Positions 29,610-39,357 of a stretch of DNA of 64,000 bases are shown here, in pieces. The notes below the pieces were generated by a model that was given only the letters and a program-made list of their open reading frames with translations, was not told where the DNA came from and did not search any database. A program made the translations under genes and the position numbers. This DNA comes from Rickettsia typhi (GTDB lineage: Bacteria > Pseudomonadota > Alphaproteobacteria > Rickettsiales > Deianiraeaceae), in NCBI GenBank assembly GCA_945898725.1, contig CAMDIK010000005.1, positions 1 through 64,000 of the forward strand, in the 5' to 3' direction. Numbering within the stretch: position 1 is the stretch's first letter; each line of letters begins with the position of its first letter.

Positions 29610-31679
29610 TTGACTAAAAGTAAAGTCTTTTTTATAAAAAAAATACATTTTTATAAAAATATTAGTATCGACGGGCAAAATTCAATAAAAAAATTATACC
29701 AAATCCTGGTTTCAGCACCCCTGGACAAGCCATTAATCTACTTTTCGAATGACGAAATTGCACCCGGAAGCTTGGTTTTGGTGCCAATTCAGTCGCGCAA
29801 AATATACGGAATTGTCAAGGAATTAATAACCCACGAAGAATTGGTAAAAGATGGGATGAATATCAATAAAATCAAGGGAATATTGGAAAATTTTGGCAGT
29901 ATCTGCGATGAGAAATTTATCGAATATATATATCAAATTGCATCTTACAATATGCAAAAACTTGGTGATGTTGTGGGAATGGTGACGTCAAGTTTGTCTA
30001 TAATATCTGAAAAAAGCCGAGTAAAACCCCCGGAAAATGCTTTAATTTGCCAAAAAGATATAACGTTATCTGACTTACAACAAAAAATTGCGGATGAAAT
30101 ATGCAAAGAAAGCGGAAAATTTTACGTCTCCCTGCTAGACGGGGTGACGGGTGGGGGTAAAACCGCAGTATTTCTTAAAGTTGCCCAGAATATTTTAAGC
30201 CTAAACCCAGAATCGCAGGTGCTTGTGTGCCTTCCGGAAATCTCACTTACCCCGCAAACACAGGCATTTTTTGCAAATATTTTAGGCTTTCATCCAACAG
30301 TTTGGCACTCTTCAATTTCAAAAGCTCAAAAGAAAATTTCACTGAAAAAAATACTAAACAAAGAGGCAAGAGTGATAATTGGCACAAGATCTAGCATACT
30401 TTTGCCATTTGCGAATTTAAAGCTAATTATAATAGATGAAGAGCATGATTCATCATACAAACAGAGTGAAAATGTGATATATTCAGGCAGAGATATGGCA
30501 ATAATGCGCGCAAAAATCTGGAATATACCAATAATATTGTCATCGGCAACCCCTTCCGTGGAAACTCATTATAATGCAATTCAGGGAAAATACAATAGAT
30601 ATAACCTAAATCAGCGCTTTTCCAAGGTGGAAATGCCGGAAATTAAACTTATTGACATGGCAGATAAAGCGTATAAAGCTCAAACGGGAAAGTCAATATC
30701 GCCAAAGGTGATTGAAATTGCAAAAACATATATCGAATCAGGGGGGCAGGTGTTATTTTTCCTGAATCGACGCGGGTTTTCTACCTCAATAATTTGTGGA
30801 TCTTGCCGCAGTTTTGTGGAATGCGTAAATTGCTCCGTAAATATGGCTTATCACAAAAGTAAAAATTTGCTAATTTGCCATTATTGCGGTTATTATTCAG
30901 GAATTCAGCCCGAATGCAAAAAATGCAATGAAGTTGATAAATGGGTGAAAATTGGCTTCGGGGTTGAGAAGGTTAGCGAAGAATTGGGCGAATACTTTCC
31001 AGATACAGTGCAGCATATTTTCAGCAGTGACAACATCGATAAAGGCAATATGAATGAAGTAATTGACGACATTACCAGTGGAAAAACCCAGATTATTATT
31101 GGAACCCAAATGATTTCCAAGGGGTATAATTTTCCCAAATTAAAGTGCGTTGTTATAGTTGACACGGACACCGGGCACCTAGATGGGGATTTCCGAATAT
31201 ACGAAAAAACATATCAAACTATCACGCAAGTTGCTGGTAGGGCTGGAAGATTTGACGAAAGGGGGTTAGTGTTAATTCAAACATTTCAGGTCAACAACCC
31301 GGCAATTTTATCAATAATTCAAGACAACAAAGAGGCTTTTTATAAATCAGAATTAGCCCGAAGAGATTCAAAATATAGTCAATTACCCCCAATTACTAGA
31401 CAAATTGCAATAATTATTGCATCGGAAGAAGATTCTGATGCGCGGACTAGCGCTAATGAAATGGGAAAATATCTAGCAAGCAGCCTGGGAAATTTAGTCA
31501 AAATATTTGGACCAGCCCCAAGTTTGGTAAAAAGAGTTAACAAACAATATAGATACCGGTTGATAATATCCACTGCAAAGAATGCACAAATTATGAACCA
31601 AATACGAGAATTGGTTATTGCATTTAAGGCGGTAAAATCAATTGTAAAGATTGACGTAGATCCGAAAAATTTTCTCTAA
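29610..31679 (+). CDS. priA: Primosomal protein N' (replication restart helicase)
   Basis: LLDGVTGGGKTAVFLK, IIDEEHDSSYKQ, zinc Cys cluster CGSCRSFVECVNC...CHYCGYYSGIQPECKKC. True start may lie downstream of the ORF start. Confidence 0.95.
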   Translation: MTKSKVFFIKKIHFYKNISIDGQNSIKKLYQILVSAPLDKPLIYFSNDEIAPGSLVLVPIQSRKIYGIVKELITHEELVKDGMNINKIKGILENFGSICDEKFIEYIYQIASYNMQKLGDVVGMVTSSLSIISEKSRVKPPENALICQKDITLSDLQQKIADEICKESGKFYVSLLDGVTGGGKTAVFLKVAQNILSLNPESQVLVCLPEISLTPQTQAFFANILGFHPTVWHSSISKAQKKISLKKILNKEARVIIGTRSSILLPFANLKLIIIDEEHDSSYKQSENVIYSGRDMAIMRAKIWNIPIILSSATPSVETHYNAIQGKYNRYNLNQRFSKVEMPEIKLIDMADKAYKAQTGKSISPKVIEIAKTYIESGGQVLFFLNRRGFSTSIICGSCRSFVECVNCSVNMAYHKSKNLLICHYCGYYSGIQPECKKCNEVDKWVKIGFGVEKVSEELGEYFPDTVQHIFSSDNIDKGNMNEVIDDITSGKTQIIIGTQMISKGYNFPKLKCVVIVDTDTGHLDGDFRIYEKTYQTITQVAGRAGRFDERGLVLIQTFQVNNPAILSIIQDNKEAFYKSELARRDSKYSQLPPITRQIAIIIASEEDSDARTSANEMGKYLASSLGNLVKIFGPAPSLVKRVNKQYRYRLIISTAKNAQIMNQIRELVIAFKAVKSIVKIDVDPKNFL

Positions 31680-31688
31680 AATACTAAA

Positions 31689-32303
31689 CTATTTAGCTGT
31701 GGTTGTTGAATCTGCAAATGCCGCATGATCAAAATTCACCCCCAAAAGTCCATCAGTAATTCTTTTTACAGTAGCTTGATCCACGCCAGCGTCACCAAGC
31801 TTTTGATACATAGTAACAGAGCTTCTCAAAACTTCACTAACTTTTTCGCTATCCATAACCATCCTTACGTACATTACCCCCGAATTTGGATCTTGCCAAA
31901 TATCAGTAACCCTTGCACCAAAAACAGATCCCTCAACAATATTCTTTGTAACTGTAGAGAATTTTTTCTGAACTTCATCGGATTTAGTAGTAACCGCCTT
32001 GTCTTTTTGACCAGTTGTGGTTGCGTTAGAGGTTCCAAGAGCGGAATCTTCAACGATTTTATTCACTTTTGTCTCAATTTGCCCACGCAAATCACTTATT
32101 GCCGAAGCTTTCGCCTGCTCAATCTGCAATTTTATACCCATGTGAGACATGTCAGATATACCAACAGATGCAATTTCTTTAGGGCTTTTTGACACCGAAT
32201 ATGCATCAAAAATCCAAGATGGACCGCCAATTTTATCTAAAGCGCCCTTGCCTGCGCATGCAATTAGCAAAAAAACTACAGAGTATTTAACAAATTTTTG
32301 CAT
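31689..32303 (-). CDS. LPP20-family lipoprotein
   Basis: MQKFVKYSVVFLLIACAGKG lipobox; VGISDMSHMGIKLQIEQAKASAISDLRGQIETKV resembles LPP20. Confidence 0.75.
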   Translation of the reverse strand: MQKFVKYSVVFLLIACAGKGALDKIGGPSWIFDAYSVSKSPKEIASVGISDMSHMGIKLQIEQAKASAISDLRGQIETKVNKIVEDSALGTSNATTTGQKDKAVTTKSDEVQKKFSTVTKNIVEGSVFGARVTDIWQDPNSGVMYVRMVMDSEKVSEVLRSSVTMYQKLGDAGVDQATVKRITDGLLGVNFDHAAFADSTTTAK

Positions 32304-32326
32304 ACTAATATATATATACCGCTCTA

Positions 32327-32354
32327 ATAATAGAGCGCAACACTTAATTGTCAA
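32327..32354 (-). promoter_or_regulatory. Candidate promoter of the LPP20-like gene with a palindrome over the -10
   Basis: Minus strand TTGACA-N16-TATTAT; inverted repeat CGCTCTA-ttat-TAGAGCG at 32320-32337 covers the -10. Confidence 0.6.
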
Positions 32355-32376
32355 GAAAATAATTCAGTAAAAATTC

Positions 32377-33933
32377 TTAATATTCCTCAAATTCCACATC
32401 AGTTAGGGTTTCAAACATCAAAAAATTTTCATACCTGTTGGAGGGTTGCACAACAACCAAATTCTCAAGGCGAATGCCATATTTTCCATCAAAATAAACC
32501 CCAGGCTCAATTGATAAAACCATTCCAACTTCAAGTTTAGTGCCAAAACTGCGAGGGGAAATGCCGCAAGGGCCTTCATGCACAGACAAAAAAGAGCCCA
32601 CCCCGTGCCCCGTGCCATGATTGTAATTTAACCCACAATTCCAGAGATTTTGCCTTGCAATTGCGTCCAAATGTGCCCCGGTAACACCCCGCGGAAAATG
32701 TAAATTTGACAAACTTTCAAGCGATTTTTTGACCAAATTATAGTGCAATTTCGCCTCCGGGTATAAATTTGCAACATCGCCAAGCAAAATAGTGCGCGTA
32801 ATATCGGTTGTACCACATAAATATTGCCCACCGGAATCTATCAGCAAAACACCGGTTTTTTCTATGTTTTTTGCAGAAATTTGTTCGGGTTTATAGTGTA
32901 TAATCGCGCCATTTTCGTTAAAACCCGCAATTGTCTCAAAGCTTGGATATATAAATTCAAGACTTTCACTGCGAAATTCAATCGCCTTTTGGGATATGTC
33001 ATATTCGCTTATATTATCGGTGTTTTTCACCCAATTTAGCAGCTTTTTTACTGCAATTCCATCAATTTTATGCGCACTTCGCATACCCTGAATTTCCACC
33101 GAATTTTTAATGCTTTTCGGTAGTAAAATAGGGTTGTGCACATCAATAATTTCCCCACAATATTCACTAATTGCATTGTATATCGCACCATTTACCTCTT
33201 TTTTTGTCAGGCTAATAGAGGAAATTTTTGACAAATAACGCTCCAGTTGAGAAAAATCCTGAAAATCTGCGCCAGAATGCGCTGGTGGATTGTTGAAATT
33301 CCCAAATACTTTCACTGTATTGCTACGTTTTTCAATAATAGCAAAAGCGTTAATTAACGGGCTGCAAGGCACATCTGCCCCGCGAATATTTAGCAACCAG
33401 CAAATTGACGCGGCATCGGATATAAAATAGCAATCTCCGGAAATTTCTTGTCTTATTTTGCTAATTTTTTCGGCACTTTCTTCGCCTGCGTATTCAATTT
33501 CATGTTCAAAAACTTCAGAAAACGTCTTAGGTATTGCAAAATTACAAGACTGAAAAACCTCCATTTTACCAAGTAAAATAGTTCTAAAATTCGCGCCAAG
33601 ATCAGCAATTTCGCGCTGGCTAAAATAGTTCGAAAGCACTGCAATGCTTGAAATTTCCATAGAATATAAGATATTTTCTATGGAAGCTGCTCCAAGGTCA
33701 ACAATTTTCCATTTCTGCATATCCAGTTGAATTGCCGCCTGGGCTAAATATCGCCCGTCAGTAAAGAGAATATTGTAATTTCTTCCTACAAAAATAATGC
33801 CATTTGACCCATTAAATCCGCTTAAAAAATACATCAAACTTCTCTCCTGCGCAACGTATTCATTTAAAAATTCATCCCTAGATGAAATTAAAATGCCGTC
33901 AACACTATATTTTTCTAATAATTTTTCTAACAT
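32377..33933 (-). CDS. pepP: Xaa-Pro aminopeptidase (M24B)
   Basis: LIDSGGQYLCGTTDITRTILLGD, NYNHGTGHGVGSFLSVHEGPCGIS, GMVLSIEPGVY. Confidence 0.94.
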   Translation of the reverse strand: MLEKLLEKYSVDGILISSRDEFLNEYVAQERSLMYFLSGFNGSNGIIFVGRNYNILFTDGRYLAQAAIQLDMQKWKIVDLGAASIENILYSMEISSIAVLSNYFSQREIADLGANFRTILLGKMEVFQSCNFAIPKTFSEVFEHEIEYAGEESAEKISKIRQEISGDCYFISDAASICWLLNIRGADVPCSPLINAFAIIEKRSNTVKVFGNFNNPPAHSGADFQDFSQLERYLSKISSISLTKKEVNGAIYNAISEYCGEIIDVHNPILLPKSIKNSVEIQGMRSAHKIDGIAVKKLLNWVKNTDNISEYDISQKAIEFRSESLEFIYPSFETIAGFNENGAIIHYKPEQISAKNIEKTGVLLIDSGGQYLCGTTDITRTILLGDVANLYPEAKLHYNLVKKSLESLSNLHFPRGVTGAHLDAIARQNLWNCGLNYNHGTGHGVGSFLSVHEGPCGISPRSFGTKLEVGMVLSIEPGVYFDGKYGIRLENLVVVQPSNRYENFLMFETLTDVEFEEY

Positions 33934-33992
33934 TAAATACTTGCAAAATATACCAATTGCGATACAAACAAATAATAGGTATTACATTTAAT

Positions 33993-35189
33993 ATGAATTA
34001 TCAAGATTTTTTTTTACAAAACATAGAAAAAATTAAAAACGATAACAGGTATCGCAGATTTCAAGAGGTAAAAAAAAGTATTTCCAGCTTTCCCGTTATG
34101 GAAAATTCAAATATGCAAGTGTGGTGTAGTAATGATTATTTGGGCATGAGCGTGCATCCAGAAGTGATAAAATCTCTATGCGCCACAGCGGAAAAGCGCG
34201 GAGTTGGCAGCGGCGGAACACGCAATATTTCAGGCACAACAAGCGAAATTATAGAACTGGAGTCAAATATCGCCAAATTTCATAAAAAAGAATCCGGGCT
34301 GGTGTTTACCTCCGGTTACGTTTCAAATTTAGCAACAATTTCCGCAATAACATCAATAATTCCGGGCATTGTTATATTTTCTGACCAGAAAAATCACGCC
34401 TCCATTATCTCCGGAATTCGTATAAATAATGTGAAAAAGCACATTTTTAATCACAATGACACCAATCACCTGGAAGAATTAATCAAAATATACCCAATAT
34501 CTACGCCAAAATTAATAATTTTTGAAGGAATTTATTCAATGGACAGCTCCACCCCGAATATTCAAAAAATCGTTGAAATAGCCAAGAAATACAATGCTTT
34601 AACCTATGTCGATGAAGTTCACGCAGTGGGTTTATATGGTAAATCCGGGCGCGGAATTTCAAATTTACTCAATGTTGACAGTGAAATTGACATAATACAA
34701 GGCACTTTTGGAAAGGCTTTTGGGGTAATAGGTGGTTACATCACAGCGTCAGCGGAAATATGCGATGCAATAAGGCTAAATGGCTCATCTTTCATCTTTA
34801 CAACCTCCCTACCCCCGGGAATTTGCGCGGCAATCTCAAAATCACTTGAAATTGTGCAATCGGAAGCGGGCGATGCGCTGCGGGCAAAACATTTTTCAAC
34901 AGTAAAAATCTTAAAAAATGGCTTAAAACATAGAAATATTGACTACCTATCCAACCCGGATATTGAAACGCATATTATTCCTGTAATGATAAGAAATGCT
35001 GCAAAAGCACAGCAAATATCCCGAATGTTACTGGAAAAATTTGCAATATACGCGCAGCATATTAACTATCCCACCGTTCCCGTTGGAGAAGAGAGAATAC
35101 GCATAACCACAAGCCCATTTCACACAGCAGAAATGGCGGAATATCTGTTAAATTCCTTGGATTTTTGTATAAAAAATGACCCAAAATAA
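33993..35189 (+). CDS. hemA: 5-aminolevulinate synthase
   Basis: VWCSNDYLGMSVHPEVI, GVGSGGTRNISGT, YVDEVHAVGLYG, GTFGKAFGVIGGYI; ALAS family. Confidence 0.96.
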   Translation: MNYQDFFLQNIEKIKNDNRYRRFQEVKKSISSFPVMENSNMQVWCSNDYLGMSVHPEVIKSLCATAEKRGVGSGGTRNISGTTSEIIELESNIAKFHKKESGLVFTSGYVSNLATISAITSIIPGIVIFSDQKNHASIISGIRINNVKKHIFNHNDTNHLEELIKIYPISTPKLIIFEGIYSMDSSTPNIQKIVEIAKKYNALTYVDEVHAVGLYGKSGRGISNLLNVDSEIDIIQGTFGKAFGVIGGYITASAEICDAIRLNGSSFIFTTSLPPGICAAISKSLEIVQSEAGDALRAKHFSTVKILKNGLKHRNIDYLSNPDIETHIIPVMIRNAAKAQQISRMLLEKFAIYAQHINYPTVPVGEERIRITTSPFHTAEMAEYLLNSLDFCIKNDPK

Positions 35190-36315
35190 AAATATCGTAC
35201 TACTTGCCGGCGAGCCATCAGGGGATGCAATTGCAGCAAAAATTATTCCCCATTTGGGCGATTTTCAGCTTTCAGGCACGGGCGGAAATAAGATGATTTC
35301 CCAAGGCTTTACAAGCATTTTTGATATATCGGAAATATCTGTAATGGGATTTTTTGAAGTTATAAAACACCTGGGAAACATACTCAAGCGAATCAACGAA
35401 ACCGTGCGCCATATACAAGAAATTTCGCCAAGAATTATAGTAACTTTTGACTCTCCGGGATTTGCAAAAGCTGTAGTTAAAAAACTGCGAAAACGCGGAT
35501 ATTCCGGTGAAATAATACATATAGTTGCGCCAACGGTTTGGGCTTACAAGCCAAAGCGCGCAAAAATTTTCGCAAAATACTTCGATGCAATATGCTGTTT
35601 TCTGCCATTTGAGCCTGAATATTTTGAAAAATATGGGCTTAAGTCGCACTTTGTTGGAAATGTTGCAATTGAAGATGAGTTGCTTGAATTGAGAAATAAT
35701 ATCGCAAAAAGCGCAGTAAAATCAGGGGATTTGATCAATATTGCAATCACGCTGGGAAGTAGGCAAATGGAAGTGGGGCGGCATTTACCTGTAATTTCCA
35801 AAGTTATGAAAAATCTTCACGAAAAATATAAAAATGCGCATTTTACCCTGCCAACATTGCCGAATTTGCAACCACGAATAGAGGAATATCTAAAACTTCA
35901 CAGCGAAGACTGTAATTTCTCAATAGATTCAAGCAGCGATGCAATAAATAATGCAATTTACAGTTGCAACGTGGCAATTGCAAAATCCGGCACGAATACC
36001 ACGCAATTTCTTGTAAATTCCAAGCCAATAGTGGTTTATTACAAGGTTCACCCACTGTCATACTTGATGATAAAAGTAATGATGACAACAAAATTTGTTA
36101 ATTTGGTAAATATTATTGCAAAAAAAATGATAATTCCAGAGCTAATACAAGGTAGGGCAAACCCTGAAAATATAACCCGAGAGATTAGTAAAATCATTGA
36201 CAATTTAGCATCATCAAGCTATCAAATACAGCCATACTTACTTGAAATGCTTCCAAATTCTACTGAAAAACCCAGTAAAATAATCGCAGATATAATAATA
36301 AAGCAAGCTAGTTAA
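35176..36315 (+). CDS. lpxB: Lipid-A-disaccharide synthase
   Basis: LLAGEPSGDAIAAKII, GTGGNKMISQG, PTVWAYKPKRAK, LGSRQMEVGRHLPV. Confidence 0.95.
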   Translation: MTQNKNIVLLAGEPSGDAIAAKIIPHLGDFQLSGTGGNKMISQGFTSIFDISEISVMGFFEVIKHLGNILKRINETVRHIQEISPRIIVTFDSPGFAKAVVKKLRKRGYSGEIIHIVAPTVWAYKPKRAKIFAKYFDAICCFLPFEPEYFEKYGLKSHFVGNVAIEDELLELRNNIAKSAVKSGDLINIAITLGSRQMEVGRHLPVISKVMKNLHEKYKNAHFTLPTLPNLQPRIEEYLKLHSEDCNFSIDSSSDAINNAIYSCNVAIAKSGTNTTQFLVNSKPIVVYYKVHPLSYLMIKVMMTTKFVNLVNIIAKKMIIPELIQGRANPENITREISKIIDNLASSSYQIQPYLLEMLPNSTEKPSKIIADIIIKQAS

Positions 36316-36701
36316 GCATTTTTCTGTTGTTTTTGCTGGTAATCTGCAATTGCGGCTTTAATTGCATCTTCTGCCAAAACAGAGCAGTGAATTTTAATTG
36401 GTGGTAAGTTTAACTCCTTCACGATGCTGCTATTTTTAATTTCCCTTGCCTCTTGCAAGCTTTTTCCTTTTAGCCATTCAGTAGCCAAAGAACTTGAAGC
36501 AATTGCCGATCCGCAACCATATGTTTTAAATTTTGCATCTTCTATAACCCCGTCATCACTGACTTTAATTTGTAATTGCATCACGTCTCCGCACGCAGGC
36601 GCGCCAACCAAACCAGTGCCTATTGAAGCATCTGTTTTATCCATAGATCCAACATTTCTAGGATTTTCATAGTGATCTAAGATTTTTTCACCGTAAGCCA
36701 T
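36312..36701 (-). CDS. iscU: Fe-S cluster assembly scaffold IscU
   Basis: YGEKILDHYENPRNVGSMDK, GAPACGDVMQLQIKV, YGCGSAIASSSLATEWLKGK, LPPIKIHCSVLAEDAIKAAI. Confidence 0.97.
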   Translation of the reverse strand: MAYGEKILDHYENPRNVGSMDKTDASIGTGLVGAPACGDVMQLQIKVSDDGVIEDAKFKTYGCGSAIASSSLATEWLKGKSLQEAREIKNSSIVKELNLPPIKIHCSVLAEDAIKAAIADYQQKQQKNA

Positions 36702-36958
36702 AATATTTTCAAAAAAACCTACCGAATTACCTTGTTGTACTATAAATATAAAATGCAAGTAAAAAATAAATGCACAAAATAGGTGGTATGCGTATATTCT
36801 TATTTGAAAATCAAGCTAGATGTAGTTAGATTTTTCAATCTTGGGTTTTTTGCTGATTTACTATCAAGTATAATTTTTTTATCTTTTAAAAGATTGTAGT
36901 ATTGTGCCTGTTTTTGCAATTGTAGGGTTTAATTTTTTCAAGTTAAAAAGCAATAAAA

Positions 36959-37034
36959 TGGTGGGCACCCCGGGATTCGAACCCGGGACCAATTGATTAA
37001 AAGTCAACTGCTCTACCAACTGAGCTAGGTGCCC
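36959..37034 (-). tRNA. tRNA-Lys (anticodon UUU), 3' CCA encoded
   Basis: Reverse complement GGGCACCTAGCTCAGTTGGTAGAGCAGTTGACTTTTAATCAATTGGTCCCGGGTTCGAATCCCGGGGTGCCCACCA. Confidence 0.97.
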
Positions 37035-37154
37035 CACATTTCAGCAATAAGCATAGTATATTTAATAGTCAAGTTTTTTTTCATACAAAAGAATATTTTC
37101 TCTTGACTTTTGGGTTATAAATATTTATCACTTGGTGTATTTATTCTGAAATAT

Positions 37155-38054
37155 ATGACAGATTTGGTGAAAATTATAGCAGGACCTTGCTCGGTAGACT
37201 TTCAAAATAAACATGAAATTATTGAATCTTTGGGTATAAAACTTAACGGAAAAAGTGCGCTATATGGCGTGCGGGTTGTGGGTTTAAAATCACGCACTAA
37301 TTTCGACCCAAAAAATGCTTTTATTGGTATAGATATTGAAAATTACAACGAAAATTGTGAAATTATGATGCGCGCAGGTGCTATTAAAAACATGCCAAGC
37401 GTGGAAATAGCTAATGAAATTCAGGCTATTTCCCCCAATACCTTCATTGCAACGGAAATTATAGATCAGTGGGTGCAACCTGCCGTTTTAGCAAAATTTT
37501 TACGCTCAAAAAATGCAATTATATGGAACCCGGCGGTTAATCATTTGGGGTTTCCAATGCAAGTAATGGCAAGATTTGCCAAGCAAAATGGCTGGAAAGT
37601 GGGTATAAAAAATGGCAAAACTTTGGGTAGCAGTTTAGAGAAATCTGAAGTGCAAAATCAGCAAACTTCTTTAGATAAATCATGGGCTGGGCTTGCAAGT
37701 TATGCAGATATTTTGCACGAAAGTGACGTATTTTTCATACATCGCGGGGTTGATTTGGGTGACAATCAGGGCTTTAGAAATTATCCGGTTCACAATTTGT
37801 GTAGCAGGGTAAAAAACGCAATAAATCAAGAGATTTTCCTTGATCCAAGTCACATTGCCGGACCAAAAAAACGCGATGAAATCGTTGATTTTACAGTGGA
37901 TGCAATGAAAATAAAGGATGTCAACGGCAGCTATTTATATACCGGAATTTTACTTGAATGCGGCACTGCAAAAAGTGACACAGAGCAGCATATTTCCCAT
38001 GCAGAACTGGAACAAATCATCGCAGAAGTCACAAAATTTAGAAAATTAGGATAG
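37155..38054 (+). CDS. DAHP synthase-like protein (DAHP synthetase I/KDSA superfamily), divergent
   Basis: IIAGPCSVDFQNKHEIIE, GLKSRT, FFIHRGVD...FRNYPVHNL, FLDPSHIAGPKKRDEI; first gene of an aro operon. Confidence 0.78.
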   Translation: MTDLVKIIAGPCSVDFQNKHEIIESLGIKLNGKSALYGVRVVGLKSRTNFDPKNAFIGIDIENYNENCEIMMRAGAIKNMPSVEIANEIQAISPNTFIATEIIDQWVQPAVLAKFLRSKNAIIWNPAVNHLGFPMQVMARFAKQNGWKVGIKNGKTLGSSLEKSEVQNQQTSLDKSWAGLASYADILHESDVFFIHRGVDLGDNQGFRNYPVHNLCSRVKNAINQEIFLDPSHIAGPKKRDEIVDFTVDAMKIKDVNGSYLYTGILLECGTAKSDTEQHISHAELEQIIAEVTKFRKLG

Positions 38055-38058
38055 TTAA

Positions 38059-39357
38059 ATGAGCGATATTTTGATTAAAAATAGCTGTGAATTCATCAAG
38101 GGAAATGTGGAAATTCCTACATCAAAAAGCTATGCAAATCGCGCGTTAATTATCTCGGCACTTGCAAAAGGAACGTCAATTTTGCAAAATATGCCCGAGT
38201 GTGACGATGTAATTTACCTAGTAAAAGCACTGGGGAAGCTCAATATTGCAATAGAAAAATCAGGCAAAAATTTAACTGTACACGGGTGTGGTGGAAGTTT
38301 TAAAAACGTGGAAAATACTGAATTATTCTGCGGAATTGCAGGTACAACAAGCAGATTTCTGGTATCTTTGGCGGCGCTAACTGGAAAAGAAATTACAATA
38401 TCTGGCGAAGGGCAGCTGCTGGAAAGACCGGTGGGAGATTTATGCAAAGCGCTTGAAAGCATTGGGGTTTTTGTGGAATATTTGCAAAAAAATCAGTGCA
38501 TTCCGGTAGTTATCAATGGCAGCAATTTGCGCAGTGTGAAAAACATCGAGATCAAGGGTAATATTTCTAGTCAATTTATCTCTTCCTTGTTAATGATTAC
38601 GCCATATTTACCGGGAAATATTGAAATTAACGTGCAAAATCACCCGGTTTCTGCAAGCTATATCGACATAACTCTTGATATTATGCGCAGTTTTAACGTA
38701 AATATTTCGCATCAGAATTACACTAAATATATCGCAAATTCCCAGCAATATCAAGCAAAAAATTATACTATCGAAGGTGATTGGTCTTCGGCGTCGTACT
38801 TTTTTGCCCTATCTTTATTGACAAATTCCACTATAACACTGGAAAATTTAAGCACTTCATCAACGCAAGGAGACGCGGGAATTGTCAAAATTTTCAAACA
38901 AATAGGCCTGAATGTAGCAGAAAAATCGGGTACTTTTTATCTTGCAGGGGGGGTGGTTACACCGGTGGAAATTAACATGGAAAATATGCCGGATTCCGCA
39001 ATGACAATTATATGCGTTCTGGCTTTTGCCTCAGGAAAATCAACCATTTCCGGGCTTTCAACCCTGAAAAATAAGGAAACAAATCGCCTGCTTGCGCTGC
39101 ATCAAGAATTGGCAAAAATCGGCGTAAAAACGGAGGTTTTTGAAGATGGAATTACAATTCACGGAAGCCCAGACATCGCGCTTGAAAAAATTGTCAAAAT
39201 TGAAACATATCACGATCACAGAATGGCAATGTGCTTCGGCATTTTGGGCGCAAAATTGGGAAATATTGTGATTAAAAACAAGGAGGTTGTAAGCAAATCT
39301 TACCCTAATTTCTGGGAATCTATCAGTAATATTGGAGTTATATGCCAAGAATATTAG
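38059..39357 (+). CDS. aroA: 3-phosphoshikimate 1-carboxyvinyltransferase (EPSP synthase)
   Basis: PTSKSYANRALIISALAKGTS, AGTTSRFLVSLAAL, LERPVGDLCKALESIG, LSTLKNKETNRLLAL. Confidence 0.95.
   Translation: MSDILIKNSCEFIKGNVEIPTSKSYANRALIISALAKGTSILQNMPECDDVIYLVKALGKLNIAIEKSGKNLTVHGCGGSFKNVENTELFCGIAGTTSRFLVSLAALTGKEITISGEGQLLERPVGDLCKALESIGVFVEYLQKNQCIPVVINGSNLRSVKNIEIKGNISSQFISSLLMITPYLPGNIEINVQNHPVSASYIDITLDIMRSFNVNISHQNYTKYIANSQQYQAKNYTIEGDWSSASYFFALSLLTNSTITLENLSTSSTQGDAGIVKIFKQIGLNVAEKSGTFYLAGGVVTPVEINMENMPDSAMTIICVLAFASGKSTISGLSTLKNKETNRLLALHQELAKIGVKTEVFEDGITIHGSPDIALEKIVKIETYHDHRMAMCFGILGAKLGNIVIKNKEVVSKSYPNFWESISNIGVICQEY

Noticed and set aside
29475-29678. 67-aa ORF with GCGEMVDTLGLGPSGESCGGSSPSIRT
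   Set aside because: Its C-terminal half is a translation of the tRNA-Leu gene, a well-known annotation artefact.
36759-36958. Possible small RNA or riboswitch in the iscU/tRNA-Lys gap
   Set aside because: AT-rich sequence with no convincing conserved stem or known motif visible by eye.
37155-38054. Annotation as kdsA (KDO-8-P synthase)
   Set aside because: KSRT and HRGxxxxxxFRNYP-type motifs and the aro operon context fit DAHP synthase better; left as DAHPS-like.
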